Notes: generated by a model not told the origin, from the letters alone. DNA of 64,000 nt from Liquorilactobacillus capillatus DSM 19910 (GCF_001434915.1 NZ_AZEF01000013.1:41099-105098), one strand, 5' to 3'. Shown: positions 7,370 to 16,469, numbered from the stretch's first letter. Made by a program: numbers and translations.

Positions 7370-8550
7370 TGCTTTTTATTGAGTTGCTAAAGACCTCATG
7401 GCAGTCACTGCGAGTTAATCCTAAACGGAGTTTTTTAACGATGATCGGGATTGTTATTGGAATTGCAGCGGTAATCACCATTATTGCTCTTGGAAATGGA
7501 GTTAAAGCAAAAATTCTCAAGGAATTACAGGCGACTAATTCGGGAAAACAAACGACTGAGATCAGTTACTATCCTAATGATAGTACAGCTGGGAGTCAGG
7601 GCTTTAGTGAAGATGATCTAATGCAAATTAGAAGTGACTTTAGTGCGTCTCTCTCAGATGTTCAATTCAAACGAGATACTAAAAATATCAATAAGCCAGT
7701 TTTCCTGGGAAATGAAAGTCGAACGGCAACAATTTCACTAGTTAAGGGTGCGAATCAGCACTACACTATTACTACAGGTCATAATATTGCCAAAAGTGAT
7801 AATGAAGTCAATAATCAAGTCGCTTTGTTAAGTAAAAAGATGGCTATGAAAGAGTATGGAACAGAAGAGAATGCTTTGGGATCCTCGTTGACGGTTAGTG
7901 ATAAGACATATCAGATAATAGGTGTCTTTAATAAACCAACTGATAACTATAATGTTGATTTTTTGCTACCACAGAAAACATACTTATATTCAACAGCTGC
8001 TCAAAACGGAAGTACAATTAAGCTGACCTTCAATAAGGGAGTTAAAGTATCAGCTGCCTCTAAGAAGATTGCTTCATTTCTTAAGAAAAATGGTTCGAGT
8101 AAGAAAGAAGGAACCTATGAGTATACTGATATGGGTTCACTACTTAGCGGAATTTCAAAAGTAATTAGTTCATTAACCTACTTTATCAGTGCAATTGCAG
8201 GAATATCACTTTTTATTGCAGGTATTGGTGTTATGAATATGATGTATATTTCAGTTTCTGAGAGAACACAAGAAATTGGGATTAGGTTGGCAGTCGGTGC
8301 GTCAGCCCGTTCAATTATGCTACAATTTCTACTTGAAGCGATTATGCTAACTGTTTTTGGAGGACTACTAGGCTTTTTGATTGGTTGGGGAACAGCAGCG
8401 TTAATTTCACTCGCTTTGCCATTTAAGGCGATTGTGACAGTAAGTTCTTTCTTGTTAGCTTTTGGAGTTTCATCGTTGGTGGGGATTGTATTCGGTCTTT
8501 TACCAGCCAAACAGGCTGCTGATAAAAACTTAATTGATATTTTACGGTAG
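7369..8550 (+). CDS. ABC transporter permease (MacB/YknZ/FtsX-type)
   Basis: 393 aa. Four membrane segments: one at the N-terminus (about residues 18-40), then a large extracellular MacB periplasmic-core-like domain (about 45-260), then three segments in the FtsX domain (about 265-390, with ERTQEIGIRLAVGAS between). This is the MacB permease layout. With the adaptor and ATPase it forms a complete tripartite-style Gram-positive exporter; substrates for this family include antimicrobial peptides and lipoproteins. Confidence 0.9.
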   Translation: MLFIELLKTSWQSLRVNPKRSFLTMIGIVIGIAAVITIIALGNGVKAKILKELQATNSGKQTTEISYYPNDSTAGSQGFSEDDLMQIRSDFSASLSDVQFKRDTKNINKPVFLGNESRTATISLVKGANQHYTITTGHNIAKSDNEVNNQVALLSKKMAMKEYGTEENALGSSLTVSDKTYQIIGVFNKPTDNYNVDFLLPQKTYLYSTAAQNGSTIKLTFNKGVKVSAASKKIASFLKKNGSSKKEGTYEYTDMGSLLSGISKVISSLTYFISAIAGISLFIAGIGVMNMMYISVSERTQEIGIRLAVGASARSIMLQFLLEAIMLTVFGGLLGFLIGWGTAALISLALPFKAIVTVSSFLLAFGVSSLVGIVFGLLPAKQAADKNLIDILR

Positions 8551-9159
8551 TATGCTGAATTAGGTAGAACAGTTCTAAGTCATCTAAAACGAGTATAGTT
8601 ATAAGATAAGCTTTGTAAAGGGGAAGCAATGTTTTTTGCTTGCTCTTTTTATTTGATTTACATAATTGGTTTTTATTAAAAATAAATAATGTGGTTAAAA
8701 GATTCTAGTTCAATATTTGAAATATCAAATAGTAATTTGCTCAGAGCTGATGACAAAAAATTATTCTGAGATAAAACAGAGTTCTCTAACTAGCTAAGTA
8801 ATATAGTTATTACAGCATTGATAACAAAAGTAGCTTTGCTACTAGGGATTAGTTTTAATGGCTTCTTTGGATCCTGTTAGCTAATTACAGAACGGTAATA
8901 ATACCATATTGATATTAGTTATCTTTAAGCGTGTTAGCCAGTTTTTAATTAACATGATATACTTAAACACAGAAGAAGAGACTCTACTAGAATAGAGCTT
9001 TCTATATCAGGTATTTTAAAGACGGTAGCTTGGGTACGAAATATTATAAAAAGCCGTCCCGCAACTGGAAAAAGTTGAGTAGGGCGACTTTTTTATTAGT
9101 TTTTATCAATGTACCAGTAGTGCATTGATGAGAGTGATTACGTTACTCTTAGCGAAGAG
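8551..9159. other. ~600-bp intergenic region
   Basis: Holds a weak hairpin plus T-tract at 8617-8650 (AAGCAA/TTGCTT) that probably ends the exporter operon, and a better terminator at 9051-9096. The 400 bp between show no gene of credible size, no repeat and no RNA I recognise; the second terminator hints at a short plus-strand transcript of unknown nature. Confidence 0.45.
9051..9096 (+). terminator. rho-independent terminator
   Basis: AAGCCGTCCC-g-CAACT pairs with AGTTG-agta-GGGCGACTT (one internal bulge), then six T. Which transcript it ends is unclear; it is 500 bp past the permease gene. Confidence 0.65.
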
Positions 9160-10023
9160 CTAGATAATACTTCTAACATCCAAACCCCTGGCACTTCTTA
9201 TATCCTCGACAACAATAAAGGCGTTCTTATCTTCTTCTTCAATAATGGGGACAAGACGCATCACTCTTTTGGGACTGGCAATCATATACAACATCGGCTG
9301 GTCTTTATCACTATAATAACCTGTAGCAGTTAAAATAGTTATTTCTTGCTTAAACTGAGAAGAAATATTAGCCGCAATCTGTCTATACCGAGGCGAAATT
9401 ATCATAATTGCTTTTTTGGCACCAATCGTCGATAAGAATTGATTAGTAAAGACTGAACACGTATAGAGATAGATGATCGTCAGAATAGTATTATTGAATC
9501 CAATTATGAATATGAATGGTATTGCTACAAACAAATTAAAGATTAAACTCCCAGTCCCTAAAGAGATGCCCCAGTAACGATTAATAATTTTGCCGATAAT
9601 AGAGTCACCTGCGATCGTTCCATTAGATTTAAAAATTATCCCCATAGAGATTCCTGTGAGAGCGCCCGCTAAGAGTGTGGGAATAATCAGCTGATTAGTA
9701 TGGTAGTTATAGATCACTGGTAATTTCAAAAAGATCGTCATGCATAATAAGCCCCAGATTGTTAAAAGAGTGGTCTTGGTATTAAGCAAACGGTAGCCGA
9801 TAATAATCAAGAATAGATTGATCAGGAAGTTGGAAATATATGAAGGAAAGTTGAACGTATAGTATAGTATGGCGGTGATTCCCATTGCACCGCCTTCACC
9901 TAAGTGACAAGGAAGCAGTAGGTAATTATAAGTCATTGAATATATAAAAGTACCAGCTGCGATACCTAGAAACTCAGAAATTCTTAAATTTAATTGTTGG
10001 AAATAGATAACTAACTTTTTCAT
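9160..10023 (-). CDS. YitT family membrane protein (DUF161/DUF2179)
   Basis: 287 aa from the ATG at 10023, which has AGAGGTG 7 nt upstream; a longer form from 10062 lacks a good site. Five to six hydrophobic segments fill residues 18-180. The C-terminal soluble part (about 205-287) with AKKAIMIISPRYRQIAANI is the DUF2179 domain typical of YitT-type proteins. Family function is unknown in general; some members are linked to membrane stress. It is divergent from the MFS gene at 10131. Confidence 0.85.
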   Translation of the reverse strand: MKKLVIYFQQLNLRISEFLGIAAGTFIYSMTYNYLLLPCHLGEGGAMGITAILYYTFNFPSYISNFLINLFLIIIGYRLLNTKTTLLTIWGLLCMTIFLKLPVIYNYHTNQLIIPTLLAGALTGISMGIIFKSNGTIAGDSIIGKIINRYWGISLGTGSLIFNLFVAIPFIFIIGFNNTILTIIYLYTCSVFTNQFLSTIGAKKAIMIISPRYRQIAANISSQFKQEITILTATGYYSDKDQPMLYMIASPKRVMRLVPIIEEEDKNAFIVVEDIRSARGLDVRSII

Positions 10024-10130
10024 TTGAGCACCTCTGCTATGTAATATTGAAGAAAAGAACATTGATTAAAACTAATCTTAGTTTTTGAAGGGAGCCATTA
10101 ACTGACTGCTATTACATAGTAGTCTAAATT

Positions 10131-11468
10131 ATGGAAAAAACACATCAGAAGAAATATTATAAACACACACCTTTTTCAAATGTCCATTTAAGAATCTATT
10201 TGGCGATCATTTTAGGTCAGTTTACTAGCGGTTACGCGATTAAAGTCAGCGGAACAGCTATTGCCGAAGCCCAAAAATATCTACAGATATCCAGTTCCTG
10301 GATCGGGCTGATAGGTGCGGGGACACTAATTGGCCTTGCAGGTAGTGTTTTTGTCGGAAAAATTTCTGATAACATTGGACGAAGACGACTGCTGTTGGTT
10401 AATATGTATATTCTGACAATTATTTCATTATGTCAGCTATTTACGTCAAATCTTTGGCTAACACTTATTTTTAGAATAATTATTGGTCTAATGATTGCGA
10501 TTGATTATACAGTCGGAAATACGTTACTTATTGAATGGCTGCCCTTTAAAGAAAGCGGCAAGATGCAAAGCCATTTAATTATATACTGGGTTCTAGGTTT
10601 TATCATAGCGTACTTTTCAGGAGCGCTGATAACTGGTTTTGATAGTTTAACATGGAAACTTATCATGGCTTCTCCAGCTATCCCTGGGGTAATTACCGCT
10701 GTTTTTCGGTCGTTTGCTAAGCTGCCTGCATCACCTAGCTGGTTGGTCAACCAAGGGAAGCCCAAGAAAGCGCAAAGGATTATTCAAAAACACTTAGGGT
10801 TTAAGTGGGGCATCTCTAAGAAACAGCGTAAGCAAGTTACAAAACCATCCCCTGTCTTTTCTTGGACAATTCTTTTTTCCAAAAAATATATCAGACAAAC
10901 GATCGTTGGTGGTGTGTTTTACGCATCCCAGTCATTTACTTTTTTTGGAATTAGTATTTTTTTACCGATCTTAGTTACAAAGATGGGGATATCCAATACC
11001 GACCTAGTAGGTTATCTATATAATGGGTGCATGCTTGTAGGTGTTCTCCTAGGTATAAGAATCTTTAGAAATATTAGTAGAAGACATTTTCTTGTTGGCG
11101 ATTTTATCTTAGCCGCAGTTTGTTTACTCGTACTATCACTATGGAGCTCAATTCCTAAAGGGATGTCACTATTAATCTTTTCCTTCTTCTCAATTGTCCT
11201 TTCCATTGGGCTAGTTATCGATTATCCTTATACCTCTGAACTTTTTGACTCAAATGTTCGTGGAACCGGTGTTGGAATGGTCGTTACACTCAGCAGAGTT
11301 GGTGCTGCCGCAGGAACTTTTTTACTCCCTGTTATTACAAATGGCTTAGGTGTAAAAGCTTCAATGTTACTTTGTGGTTTAGTTCTTTTGCTTTCAGGGA
11401 TTTTCTGTTTCGCGTTTGCCCCAGAAACCTCTTTGCGACATTCAGAGAAGCTGACGTCCGAGCAGTAA
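10131..11468 (+). CDS. MFS transporter, sugar-porter-like
   Basis: 445 aa, 12 predicted membrane segments. The loop 2-3 motif GKISDNIGRRR is the MFS signature; SPSWLVNQGK after segment 6 and the final PETS resemble the PESPRWL and PETKG motifs of the sugar porter family, in weakened form. It could carry sugars, polyols or organic acids. The start ATG at 10131 has no strong ribosome binding site, so translation may be weak or the start could lie slightly downstream. It is divergently transcribed from the YitT gene and stands alone. Confidence 0.8.
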   Translation: MEKTHQKKYYKHTPFSNVHLRIYLAIILGQFTSGYAIKVSGTAIAEAQKYLQISSSWIGLIGAGTLIGLAGSVFVGKISDNIGRRRLLLVNMYILTIISLCQLFTSNLWLTLIFRIIIGLMIAIDYTVGNTLLIEWLPFKESGKMQSHLIIYWVLGFIIAYFSGALITGFDSLTWKLIMASPAIPGVITAVFRSFAKLPASPSWLVNQGKPKKAQRIIQKHLGFKWGISKKQRKQVTKPSPVFSWTILFSKKYIRQTIVGGVFYASQSFTFFGISIFLPILVTKMGISNTDLVGYLYNGCMLVGVLLGIRIFRNISRRHFLVGDFILAAVCLLVLSLWSSIPKGMSLLIFSFFSIVLSIGLVIDYPYTSELFDSNVRGTGVGMVVTLSRVGAAAGTFLLPVITNGLGVKASMLLCGLVLLLSGIFCFAFAPETSLRHSEKLTSEQ

Positions 11469-11900
11469 TTATACATGAAAAATAACTGTATATCTAGCCT
11501 TAGAAGGTAGTATGATAAAGCCTTTTTTGTAACCCTGATTTAGTAATAATATTACGGAAAATACAAGGAGTCAATTAGAGATAAATAACTTTAGAACATG
11601 TTTCCTTATACACTTAGATTGCAACTTGAAGTGGTCTAGGAGTACTAAGAAGGAAGTGTGTTTTTTTGCTAAAAAACCTTTAATTTAATTACACAGTTTT
11701 AGAATATCATATTTATTTATATTCAAGTGATATTCTTTAGAATTATACTCCATTATTAGTTTATTACATGGTATTCTTTAAATACTAAGCGTAAAAAATA
11801 TAACAACTAAAATAATAAAACTAGTAGAGAATACTTAATTGAAGTAAATAGGCTAAAAGAATATTAGGTATGATCTGTGCAAGCTTAAGGAGTAGTTATT
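11469..11900. other. intergenic, no gene seen
   Basis: AT-rich 430-bp gap. An imperfect dyad AGAATATCA...TGATATTCT (around 11701-11735) is the only structure, with a 17-nt loop and no T-tract. No terminator for the MFS gene is obvious and no small gene can be supported. Confidence 0.4.
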
Positions 11901-12392
11901 GTGAAAATATTATTTGGAAGTCCTAAAGAATATGAATTAGATTCAATTATGCAGATTGAAAATGCAGGTTTTTCCTCTGATGAGGCGGCTACACGTGAAA
12001 GTATGCTTAGCCGTATCCAAACAATCCCCGATACTTTTATTGTGGCATATAATAAACAGCAGGAACCACTAGGCTATGTAGTAGGACCAGCTTCAGGAGA
12101 AAAATATATTAGTGATGAGTTATTTGAACATACTCAGGCCAATAGTGGGGATGATAAATACCAAACGATCCTTAGTTTAGCAGTTTCTCCTGATTATCAG
12201 GGTCATGGTATTGCAAGCAAGTTACTTACACAGTTAGCTGAGGTTGCTCGTGAACAAGGGCGTGCGTATATCACACTAACTTGTTTAGAAAAATTAATCC
12301 CATTTTATGAAAAAAATGGTTATCTTTTAGAAGGTGTTGCTGAGTCACAGCATGCAAATGAAGTTTGGTATAACATGACATACAAGCTTTAA
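11901..12392 (+). CDS. GNAT family N-acetyltransferase
   Basis: 163 aa, GTG start preceded by AAGGAG. The acetyl-CoA-binding core is clear: LSLAVSPDYQGHGIASKLL (beta4 and the Q/R-x-x-G-x-G/A loop) at about residues 92-111, then LTCLEKLIPFYEKNGY. The N-terminal part (IMQIENAGFSSDEAA) resembles the arylalkylamine-type GNATs of lactobacilli. Substrate unknown: an amine, amino acid or protein N-terminus. Monocistronic, followed by a strong terminator. Confidence 0.88.
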   Translation: MKILFGSPKEYELDSIMQIENAGFSSDEAATRESMLSRIQTIPDTFIVAYNKQQEPLGYVVGPASGEKYISDELFEHTQANSGDDKYQTILSLAVSPDYQGHGIASKLLTQLAEVAREQGRAYITLTCLEKLIPFYEKNGYLLEGVAESQHANEVWYNMTYKL

Positions 12393-12476
12393 TATATACA
12401 TTAGGGCCTAGTCAATATATTCGTGATTTCCCGGGAAATAGCAACTATAATACACTAGTTACTTAGAACTTATCCT

Positions 12477-12523
12477 AAAGCACCTCTTAACGTCTATTTA
12501 CAGATGTTAAGAGGTGCTTTTTT
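12477..12523 (+). terminator. rho-independent terminator
   Basis: AAAGCACCTCTTAAC pairs perfectly with GTTAAGAGGTGCTTT, loop of about 14 nt, then T's. Ends the GNAT transcript. Confidence 0.9.
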
Positions 12524-12576
12524 GAATAAACCTTTTTACACAGAGTATTTCAGAGATCCTACCTTTAGATATTTCA

Positions 12577-12605
12577 TTGACACTTACAGAATATAAGACT
12601 ATTCT
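12577..12605 (+). promoter_or_regulatory. predicted sigma-A promoter of the immunity island
   Basis: TTGACA, 17-nt spacer, TATTCT, 40 nt before the membrane protein gene. A second AT-rich block (TATATAAT near 12621) could serve as an alternative -10. Confidence 0.45.
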
Positions 12606-12645
12606 TTAAAAAAATAAAGGCTATATAATTTTAGGGGGGAGAATA

Positions 12646-13065
12646 ATGAAAATTTTTTGGCAGTTATTTTGGGGATACATCCTTTCCGGTTTAAACTTAG
12701 GGATCACATTACTAATAATCAATGAACGCGGAACCGATACGCAGATTCCAGCAGGGATGGATCTATTGAATATGTATTTTATTTTTAATAGTCTCGTTTT
12801 TTTCCCAGCTGCTTATCTGATTATAGTTAAGTACCGTAGGAACAGAAAAAGAAATGCAGAAATGAGTAATATTCAAAAAGCATTTAAAAATAATGGTGAA
12901 TCGTTTGCCACTGCGAATTTCATTCCGGCTTACCTCTATCATGGTGCAGCAGCAGACTCAACTGCAGCGATTTTTTTACTATACTATCTTGTCTTTCTTA
13001 TTGCCCCGTTAGTATTGTTATGCTGGGGAATCCGAATTTTATATAGAAGATGTTATTTTAAATAG
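12646..13065 (+). CDS. hypothetical membrane protein
   Basis: 139 aa with three or four hydrophobic segments (about residues 6-25, 42-62, 105-130) and a basic loop KYRRNRKRNAE. RBS AGGGGGGAGAATA precedes the ATG. I do not recognise the family. It lies ahead of a bacteriocin-immunity-like gene and a CPBP protease in the same direction, with no terminator seen between, so it may belong to the same self-protection island. Confidence 0.6.
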   Translation: MKIFWQLFWGYILSGLNLGITLLIINERGTDTQIPAGMDLLNMYFIFNSLVFFPAAYLIIVKYRRNRKRNAEMSNIQKAFKNNGESFATANFIPAYLYHGAAADSTAAIFLLYYLVFLIAPLVLLCWGIRILYRRCYFK

Positions 13066-13247
13066 TATTCATTAACTAGCTGAATTATTTACCCATAAAG
13101 GATTGAAGTGACGAGTGGTCTGATATGTGTGACTATGAGACTAGGCTTGTATTTCTATATTAATAGGTTTAATTTATAATATAAAGATAGTTGGGTTAGT
13201 TGGATATTTATATTCTTGAACAATTCAAGAAGGAGGAGTAAACGAAT

Positions 13248-13601
13248 ATGAATAATGATCTCAGAAGTAAGGTTAAGGAAGATCTACAGAAACTCTTTGA
13301 GAATTTAGATAAACGTAAGACACAGACGGTGGAAATACTCGATATCAAAGATGTCTTAGCGCAAATTCACAGTAAAATAGGTGATGTTAAGAATCCAGAA
13401 GCTTTGATTAATAGATTGGTGAACTATATCCGTAGCCTTGCAATAAAAGGTAGAATTCATTTTTCCAGTACAGAAGAGCAATTAATAATTGATTTGGGTG
13501 TAATTGGACAACAAGCAGGGCTTAATGGTGTGTATATGGCCGATTTTTCTGATAAAGCTCAGTTTTATAGTGTTTTAGAAAAAATACCACGGCATAATTA
13601 A
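13248..13601 (+). CDS. bacteriocin immunity protein (EntA-immunity-like)
   Basis: 117 aa, soluble, helical. The central pattern EALINRLVNYIRSLAI and the later GLNGVYMADFSDKAQFY resemble pediocin/enterocin A-type immunity proteins (EntA_Immun family), which are four-helix bundles of about 100 residues that guard the mannose-PTS receptor from class IIa bacteriocins. The RBS AAGGAGGAG is strong. No bacteriocin precursor with a double-glycine leader is found between 12393 and 14515, so this is an orphan immunity gene. A mannose-class PTS, the usual target, is encoded at 43909-46432. Confidence 0.7.
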   Translation: MNNDLRSKVKEDLQKLFENLDKRKTQTVEILDIKDVLAQIHSKIGDVKNPEALINRLVNYIRSLAIKGRIHFSSTEEQLIIDLGVIGQQAGLNGVYMADFSDKAQFYSVLEKIPRHN

Positions 13602-13685
13602 CTTTAGCTTTTGACCCTGAATATTGACTGCAACCCGAAACCTTGTATATTCTTAGATTAACGAAATAAGAGGATAAATTACGAC

Positions 13686-14432
13686 ATGTTTGATAGTTTA
13701 CAAAAAATTAAAATAAATTGGAAAATAATTATTTTCTGGATAGGTATACTGATATTTGATGATTTTATTTTTACCCCTTTGAGTGTAATGTTACATCTGA
13801 GAGGATCATACTGGCTACTAGGAGTGTATTTTAAATTAGCAGAGCTTTTATGTGCAGTCGTATTAAATACGTTGCTACTTCATCAAAAGGTACATTTGAG
13901 AACTAGGATAGGTAAAAATTCAGTGATGCTATTTTGGGCTATGGGTGCTATTTTATTGCTAACTTTAACTAGTCTAAATGGTAACGTTAAGACGGCCTTA
14001 ATCGTTGGAACGATTGCTAGTATTCCAGAGGAATATATTTTTAGAAGCGTGATATTAGGTAGTTTACTTAGCGGTATATCCCACGTGAGAGCTGTTAAAC
14101 CAGTGTTAATACAGATAGCTGTTTCTAGTTTGTTATTTAGTCTTTATCACTTAGGCAATGTAAGGTTTGACGGCTTACCAGGGACGTTGCTGCAAATGAT
14201 TCAGGTTTTGGGGTTAGGTTTTCTTTTAGGGTGCTTATATGTAAAAAAGGGCAGTTTGATCTTCCCACTAATCGTTCATTTCTTTTTGGATTATATAGTC
14301 ACGATAATAGGAAAAGGAGTTGTTGCACCGTCAGTATCACAGCTAACTATTTTTAGTCTAGGTTCAGCTCTGTTTATTATGTGTGTGTATGTTATGGTCG
14401 GGCTTATTCTATTAGATATACATAACTATTAA
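13686..14432 (+). CDS. CPBP family intramembrane metalloprotease (Abi)
   Basis: 248 aa, seven to eight membrane segments. The CPBP catalytic motifs are intact: PEEYIFR (EExxxR), SLYHLG (the second-motif His) and VHFFLDY (HxxxD). In LAB such proteases are often placed with bacteriocin genes and give self-immunity (PlnI/SkkI type). It follows the EntA-type immunity gene by 84 nt, so the pair probably forms an immunity unit. AGAGGA precedes the ATG. Substrate unknown. Confidence 0.85.
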   Translation: MFDSLQKIKINWKIIIFWIGILIFDDFIFTPLSVMLHLRGSYWLLGVYFKLAELLCAVVLNTLLLHQKVHLRTRIGKNSVMLFWAMGAILLLTLTSLNGNVKTALIVGTIASIPEEYIFRSVILGSLLSGISHVRAVKPVLIQIAVSSLLFSLYHLGNVRFDGLPGTLLQMIQVLGLGFLLGCLYVKKGSLIFPLIVHFFLDYIVTIIGKGVVAPSVSQLTIFSLGSALFIMCVYVMVGLILLDIHNY

Positions 14433-14459
14433 GCTTTAATACATTAAATTAAAATACAG

Positions 14460-14505
14460 AAAACCCGCAAACTTACTGTGGAAGCTGAGTGTTTGCGGGT
14501 CTTTT
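14460..14505. terminator. bidirectional terminator between convergent genes
   Basis: AAAACCCGCAAAC pairs with GTTTGCGGGTCTTTT; A's on the left and T's on the right let it serve both the CPBP gene and brnQ. Confidence 0.85.
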
Positions 14506-14514
14506 AATATATGT

Positions 14515-15897
14515 TTAGCGTTGGCTAGGAGAAACACGACTAATAACAGGCTGTAGGAAATGATAACTTAGTCCAAGGACAGTTCCGATCAAAGCTGGGA
14601 CGACCCAGTCCATTCCAATTGCTGAAAAAGGAAGGACACTATGTTGAAAGGCCGTTAAAGTTTTTCCCAGACCACTTTGGCTGATAACAGCAGGGAATGA
14701 ACTAATCATGTCTAATAGAGCGGGGATAGTTGTAAAACCAACAACTAGTCCATATACAACTGGATCGTGGTCAAACAAAGGTGAACAAACTGATAAAAGG
14801 ATCAAGACCATTGCAAAGGGATAAAGGAACATTAGAATAGGTGTTGACCACTCAATGATGGTATCCAATCCAAAGTTGGCGGTAATGAAGGAGACAGAAC
14901 ACATTAAAGCTAACCAAACATGATAACTAAGTTGGGGAAAATGTTTATGAAAGTCTTGTGCAAAAGCGGCAACTAAACCAACAGCAGTTGTTAAGCAGGT
15001 CAGGGTCATTAAAGTAGCTAATAGAGCATGACCAATACCACCCATATAAAAGGAAACGATTTGATTAAAGGCTACGCCTCCATCAGCAGACAGTTTAAAA
15101 TGGGCGAGGGTCGTTGCACCAAGCCAGATCAAACCGATATATAAGATACCTATAGCCGCAGTAGCAAGGAATCCAGCTTGAGCTGTAACACGAGCATTGC
15201 TGCTGGGTTTAGTTTTTCCCAACTGGCGAACAGCCGTAACAACAGTTACACCAAAAGCTAAACCAGCTAGAGCATCCATAGTATTGTAGCCCTGTAAGAA
15301 ACCATTAAAGAAAGCAGCTTGGTGATAAGCGTGTACGGCAGGTTGTGTACTTGCTGCACCTAGTGGATGGGCAAAAGCAAGTAAAAAGATACTAAATAAT
15401 AGCAGTAAAAAAATAGGGTTCAAGATCTTTCCCAGGCTGTTTAGGATATTAGACTCTTGATATGCGATGAAAAAGGCAAAGATAAAAAATAGAGCTGAAA
15501 AAATTAGCAATCCTGGACGAGCCCAAGAAGTTGGTAACAGGGGCTGGACCCCGACTGTAAAAGGAACGGTGGCAGTCCGGGGAGTTCCGAATAATGGTCC
15601 AATAGTTGCATGAATTAAAATCATGAAGGTTAAAGCAAAGATATGGCCTAATGGTTTACCGATATCATAGACACCTTCAGATTTGGTAACACTGATTGCT
15701 AGTACAGAAAGTAGCGGTAGGGCAACAGCTGTTACTAAGAAACCAAGCATTGCTACGAACCAGTGAGAACCTGCCATTTGGCCTAAATGTAAGGGAAAGA
15801 TTAGGTTTCCCGCTCCGAAAAATAATGCAAATAACATTGAACTAACGATAAAGTATTCTTTTTTGTTTAGTGGTTTTTTATTCAAATCCTGATTCAT
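14515..15897 (-). CDS. brnQ: branched-chain amino acid transport carrier BrnQ
   Basis: 460 aa LIVCS-family symporter with about 12 membrane segments. The N-terminal FALFFGAGNLIFPLHLG motif is the family hallmark. It imports Leu, Ile and Val with a cation. The start ATG overlaps the stop of a 26-codon leader ORF (ATGA), and AAAGGGG lies 10 nt before. Upstream is a T-box leader with a probable Ile specifier, so expression should rise when tRNA-Ile is uncharged. This fits an isoleucine auxotroph-type lifestyle. Confidence 0.93.
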   Translation of the reverse strand: MNQDLNKKPLNKKEYFIVSSMLFALFFGAGNLIFPLHLGQMAGSHWFVAMLGFLVTAVALPLLSVLAISVTKSEGVYDIGKPLGHIFALTFMILIHATIGPLFGTPRTATVPFTVGVQPLLPTSWARPGLLIFSALFFIFAFFIAYQESNILNSLGKILNPIFLLLLFSIFLLAFAHPLGAASTQPAVHAYHQAAFFNGFLQGYNTMDALAGLAFGVTVVTAVRQLGKTKPSSNARVTAQAGFLATAAIGILYIGLIWLGATTLAHFKLSADGGVAFNQIVSFYMGGIGHALLATLMTLTCLTTAVGLVAAFAQDFHKHFPQLSYHVWLALMCSVSFITANFGLDTIIEWSTPILMFLYPFAMVLILLSVCSPLFDHDPVVYGLVVGFTTIPALLDMISSFPAVISQSGLGKTLTAFQHSVLPFSAIGMDWVVPALIGTVLGLSYHFLQPVISRVSPSQR

Positions 15898-15974
15898 TCT
15901 TGATCTACCCCTTTTTTTCTTGGATTGTTTAAACGTTTAATCTGACTAATATCACTTTCATCTTTCAAATTCAT
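15894..15974 (-). CDS. 26-residue leader peptide between T-box terminator and brnQ
   Basis: Small ORF starting MNLKDESDISQIKRL, with GGAGAGGG just upstream of its ATG. It begins about 30 nt after the T-box terminator and its TGA overlaps the brnQ ATG, so ribosomes finishing it could re-initiate on brnQ. A second T-box-controlled gene at 55342 is preceded by a short ORF with the near-identical segment DESDIQIKNL. Two independent occurrences argue that the peptide, or the RNA encoding it, is conserved. Function unknown. Confidence 0.5.
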   Translation of the reverse strand: MNLKDESDISQIKRLNNPRKKGVDQE

Positions 15975-16001
15975 CACCCTCTCCATTCAAAAACGCTACG
16001 A

Positions 16002-16271
16002 AAAAAGCACCCCTAATCTGCTATAACAGATTAAGGGTGCTTAATAGCACGGTACCACCTTATTTTTATAACCATCAAAGATGATTAAATCTCACGTACG
16101 GCTAAAAAAGCGATACGCCAGCACGATAAAGGGTGCCACCAGTGTACGTTACTAAGATTTCAGTACATCGCTCAAAAGGGATTTTCCCGTTCGTTATCAT
16201 GCTTTCTCTCACCAAACAAAGCTCGCTTTATGAATACAGAAGGTACTTAACTTTCTCACAGCGTTTCCGTG
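16002..16271 (-). promoter_or_regulatory. T-box riboswitch (tRNA-Ile type) upstream of brnQ
   Basis: Read on the minus strand: a stem I with AGTA and the apical GGTGAGAG segment; then GGGAAAATCCC, in which ATC (16182-16180) is the likely specifier; then the T-box AAGGTGGTACCGTGC (16062-16048). It ends in the terminator GCACCC(c)TAATCTG/ACAGATTA(a)GGGTGC (16006-16042) with a T-tract. Uncharged tRNA-Ile would favour antitermination. The ATC call rests on position by eye and should be checked by folding. Confidence 0.85.
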
Positions 16272-16288
16272 TATATTAACTTGGGAAT

Positions 16289-16317
16289 AGTGTACTATTA
16301 AAATAATTATTTGTCAA
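16289..16317 (-). promoter_or_regulatory. promoter of the brnQ T-box transcript
   Basis: On the minus strand TTGACA (16317-16312), 17-nt spacer, TACACT (16294-16289). It lies just upstream of T-box stem I. Confidence 0.7.
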
Positions 16318-16415
16318 TTTATTATTACAGGATAACAAAAAAATGATTACGGTAGAGTGCAGAGGAAGGGAGTTCTTACAATATGTCACTTGCTATATTT
16401 TAAAACTAAAATGAT

Positions 16416-16453
16416 AACAGCCTAATCAAAAGCCACCTTTTGATTAGGCTGTT
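16416..16453. terminator. perfect 17-bp hairpin, probable terminator or IS boundary structure
   Basis: AACAGCCTAATCAAAAG and its exact complement flank a CCAC loop. The following GTTAGTTT is only a weak T-tract. It stands immediately before the left end of the IS200 fragment. It may terminate transcription toward or away from the lost 5' part of kup's neighbourhood. Confidence 0.55.
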
Positions 16454-16469
16454 AGTTTATTAATATCTG

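Noticed and set aside
8178..8510. Long open frame on the minus strand inside the MacB-type permease gene
   Set aside because: It lies wholly opposite a well-supported permease gene, has no ribosome binding site and a composition typical of an antisense shadow.
12646..13065. Assigning the membrane protein to a known immunity or DUF3021-type family
   Set aside because: Length and segments fit several small membrane families; no diagnostic motif was found, so it stays hypothetical.
13602..13685. Bacteriocin precursor near the immunity gene
   Set aside because: The gap is too short and no double-glycine leader could be read on either strand here or in 12393-12645, 13066-13247 and 14433-14515.
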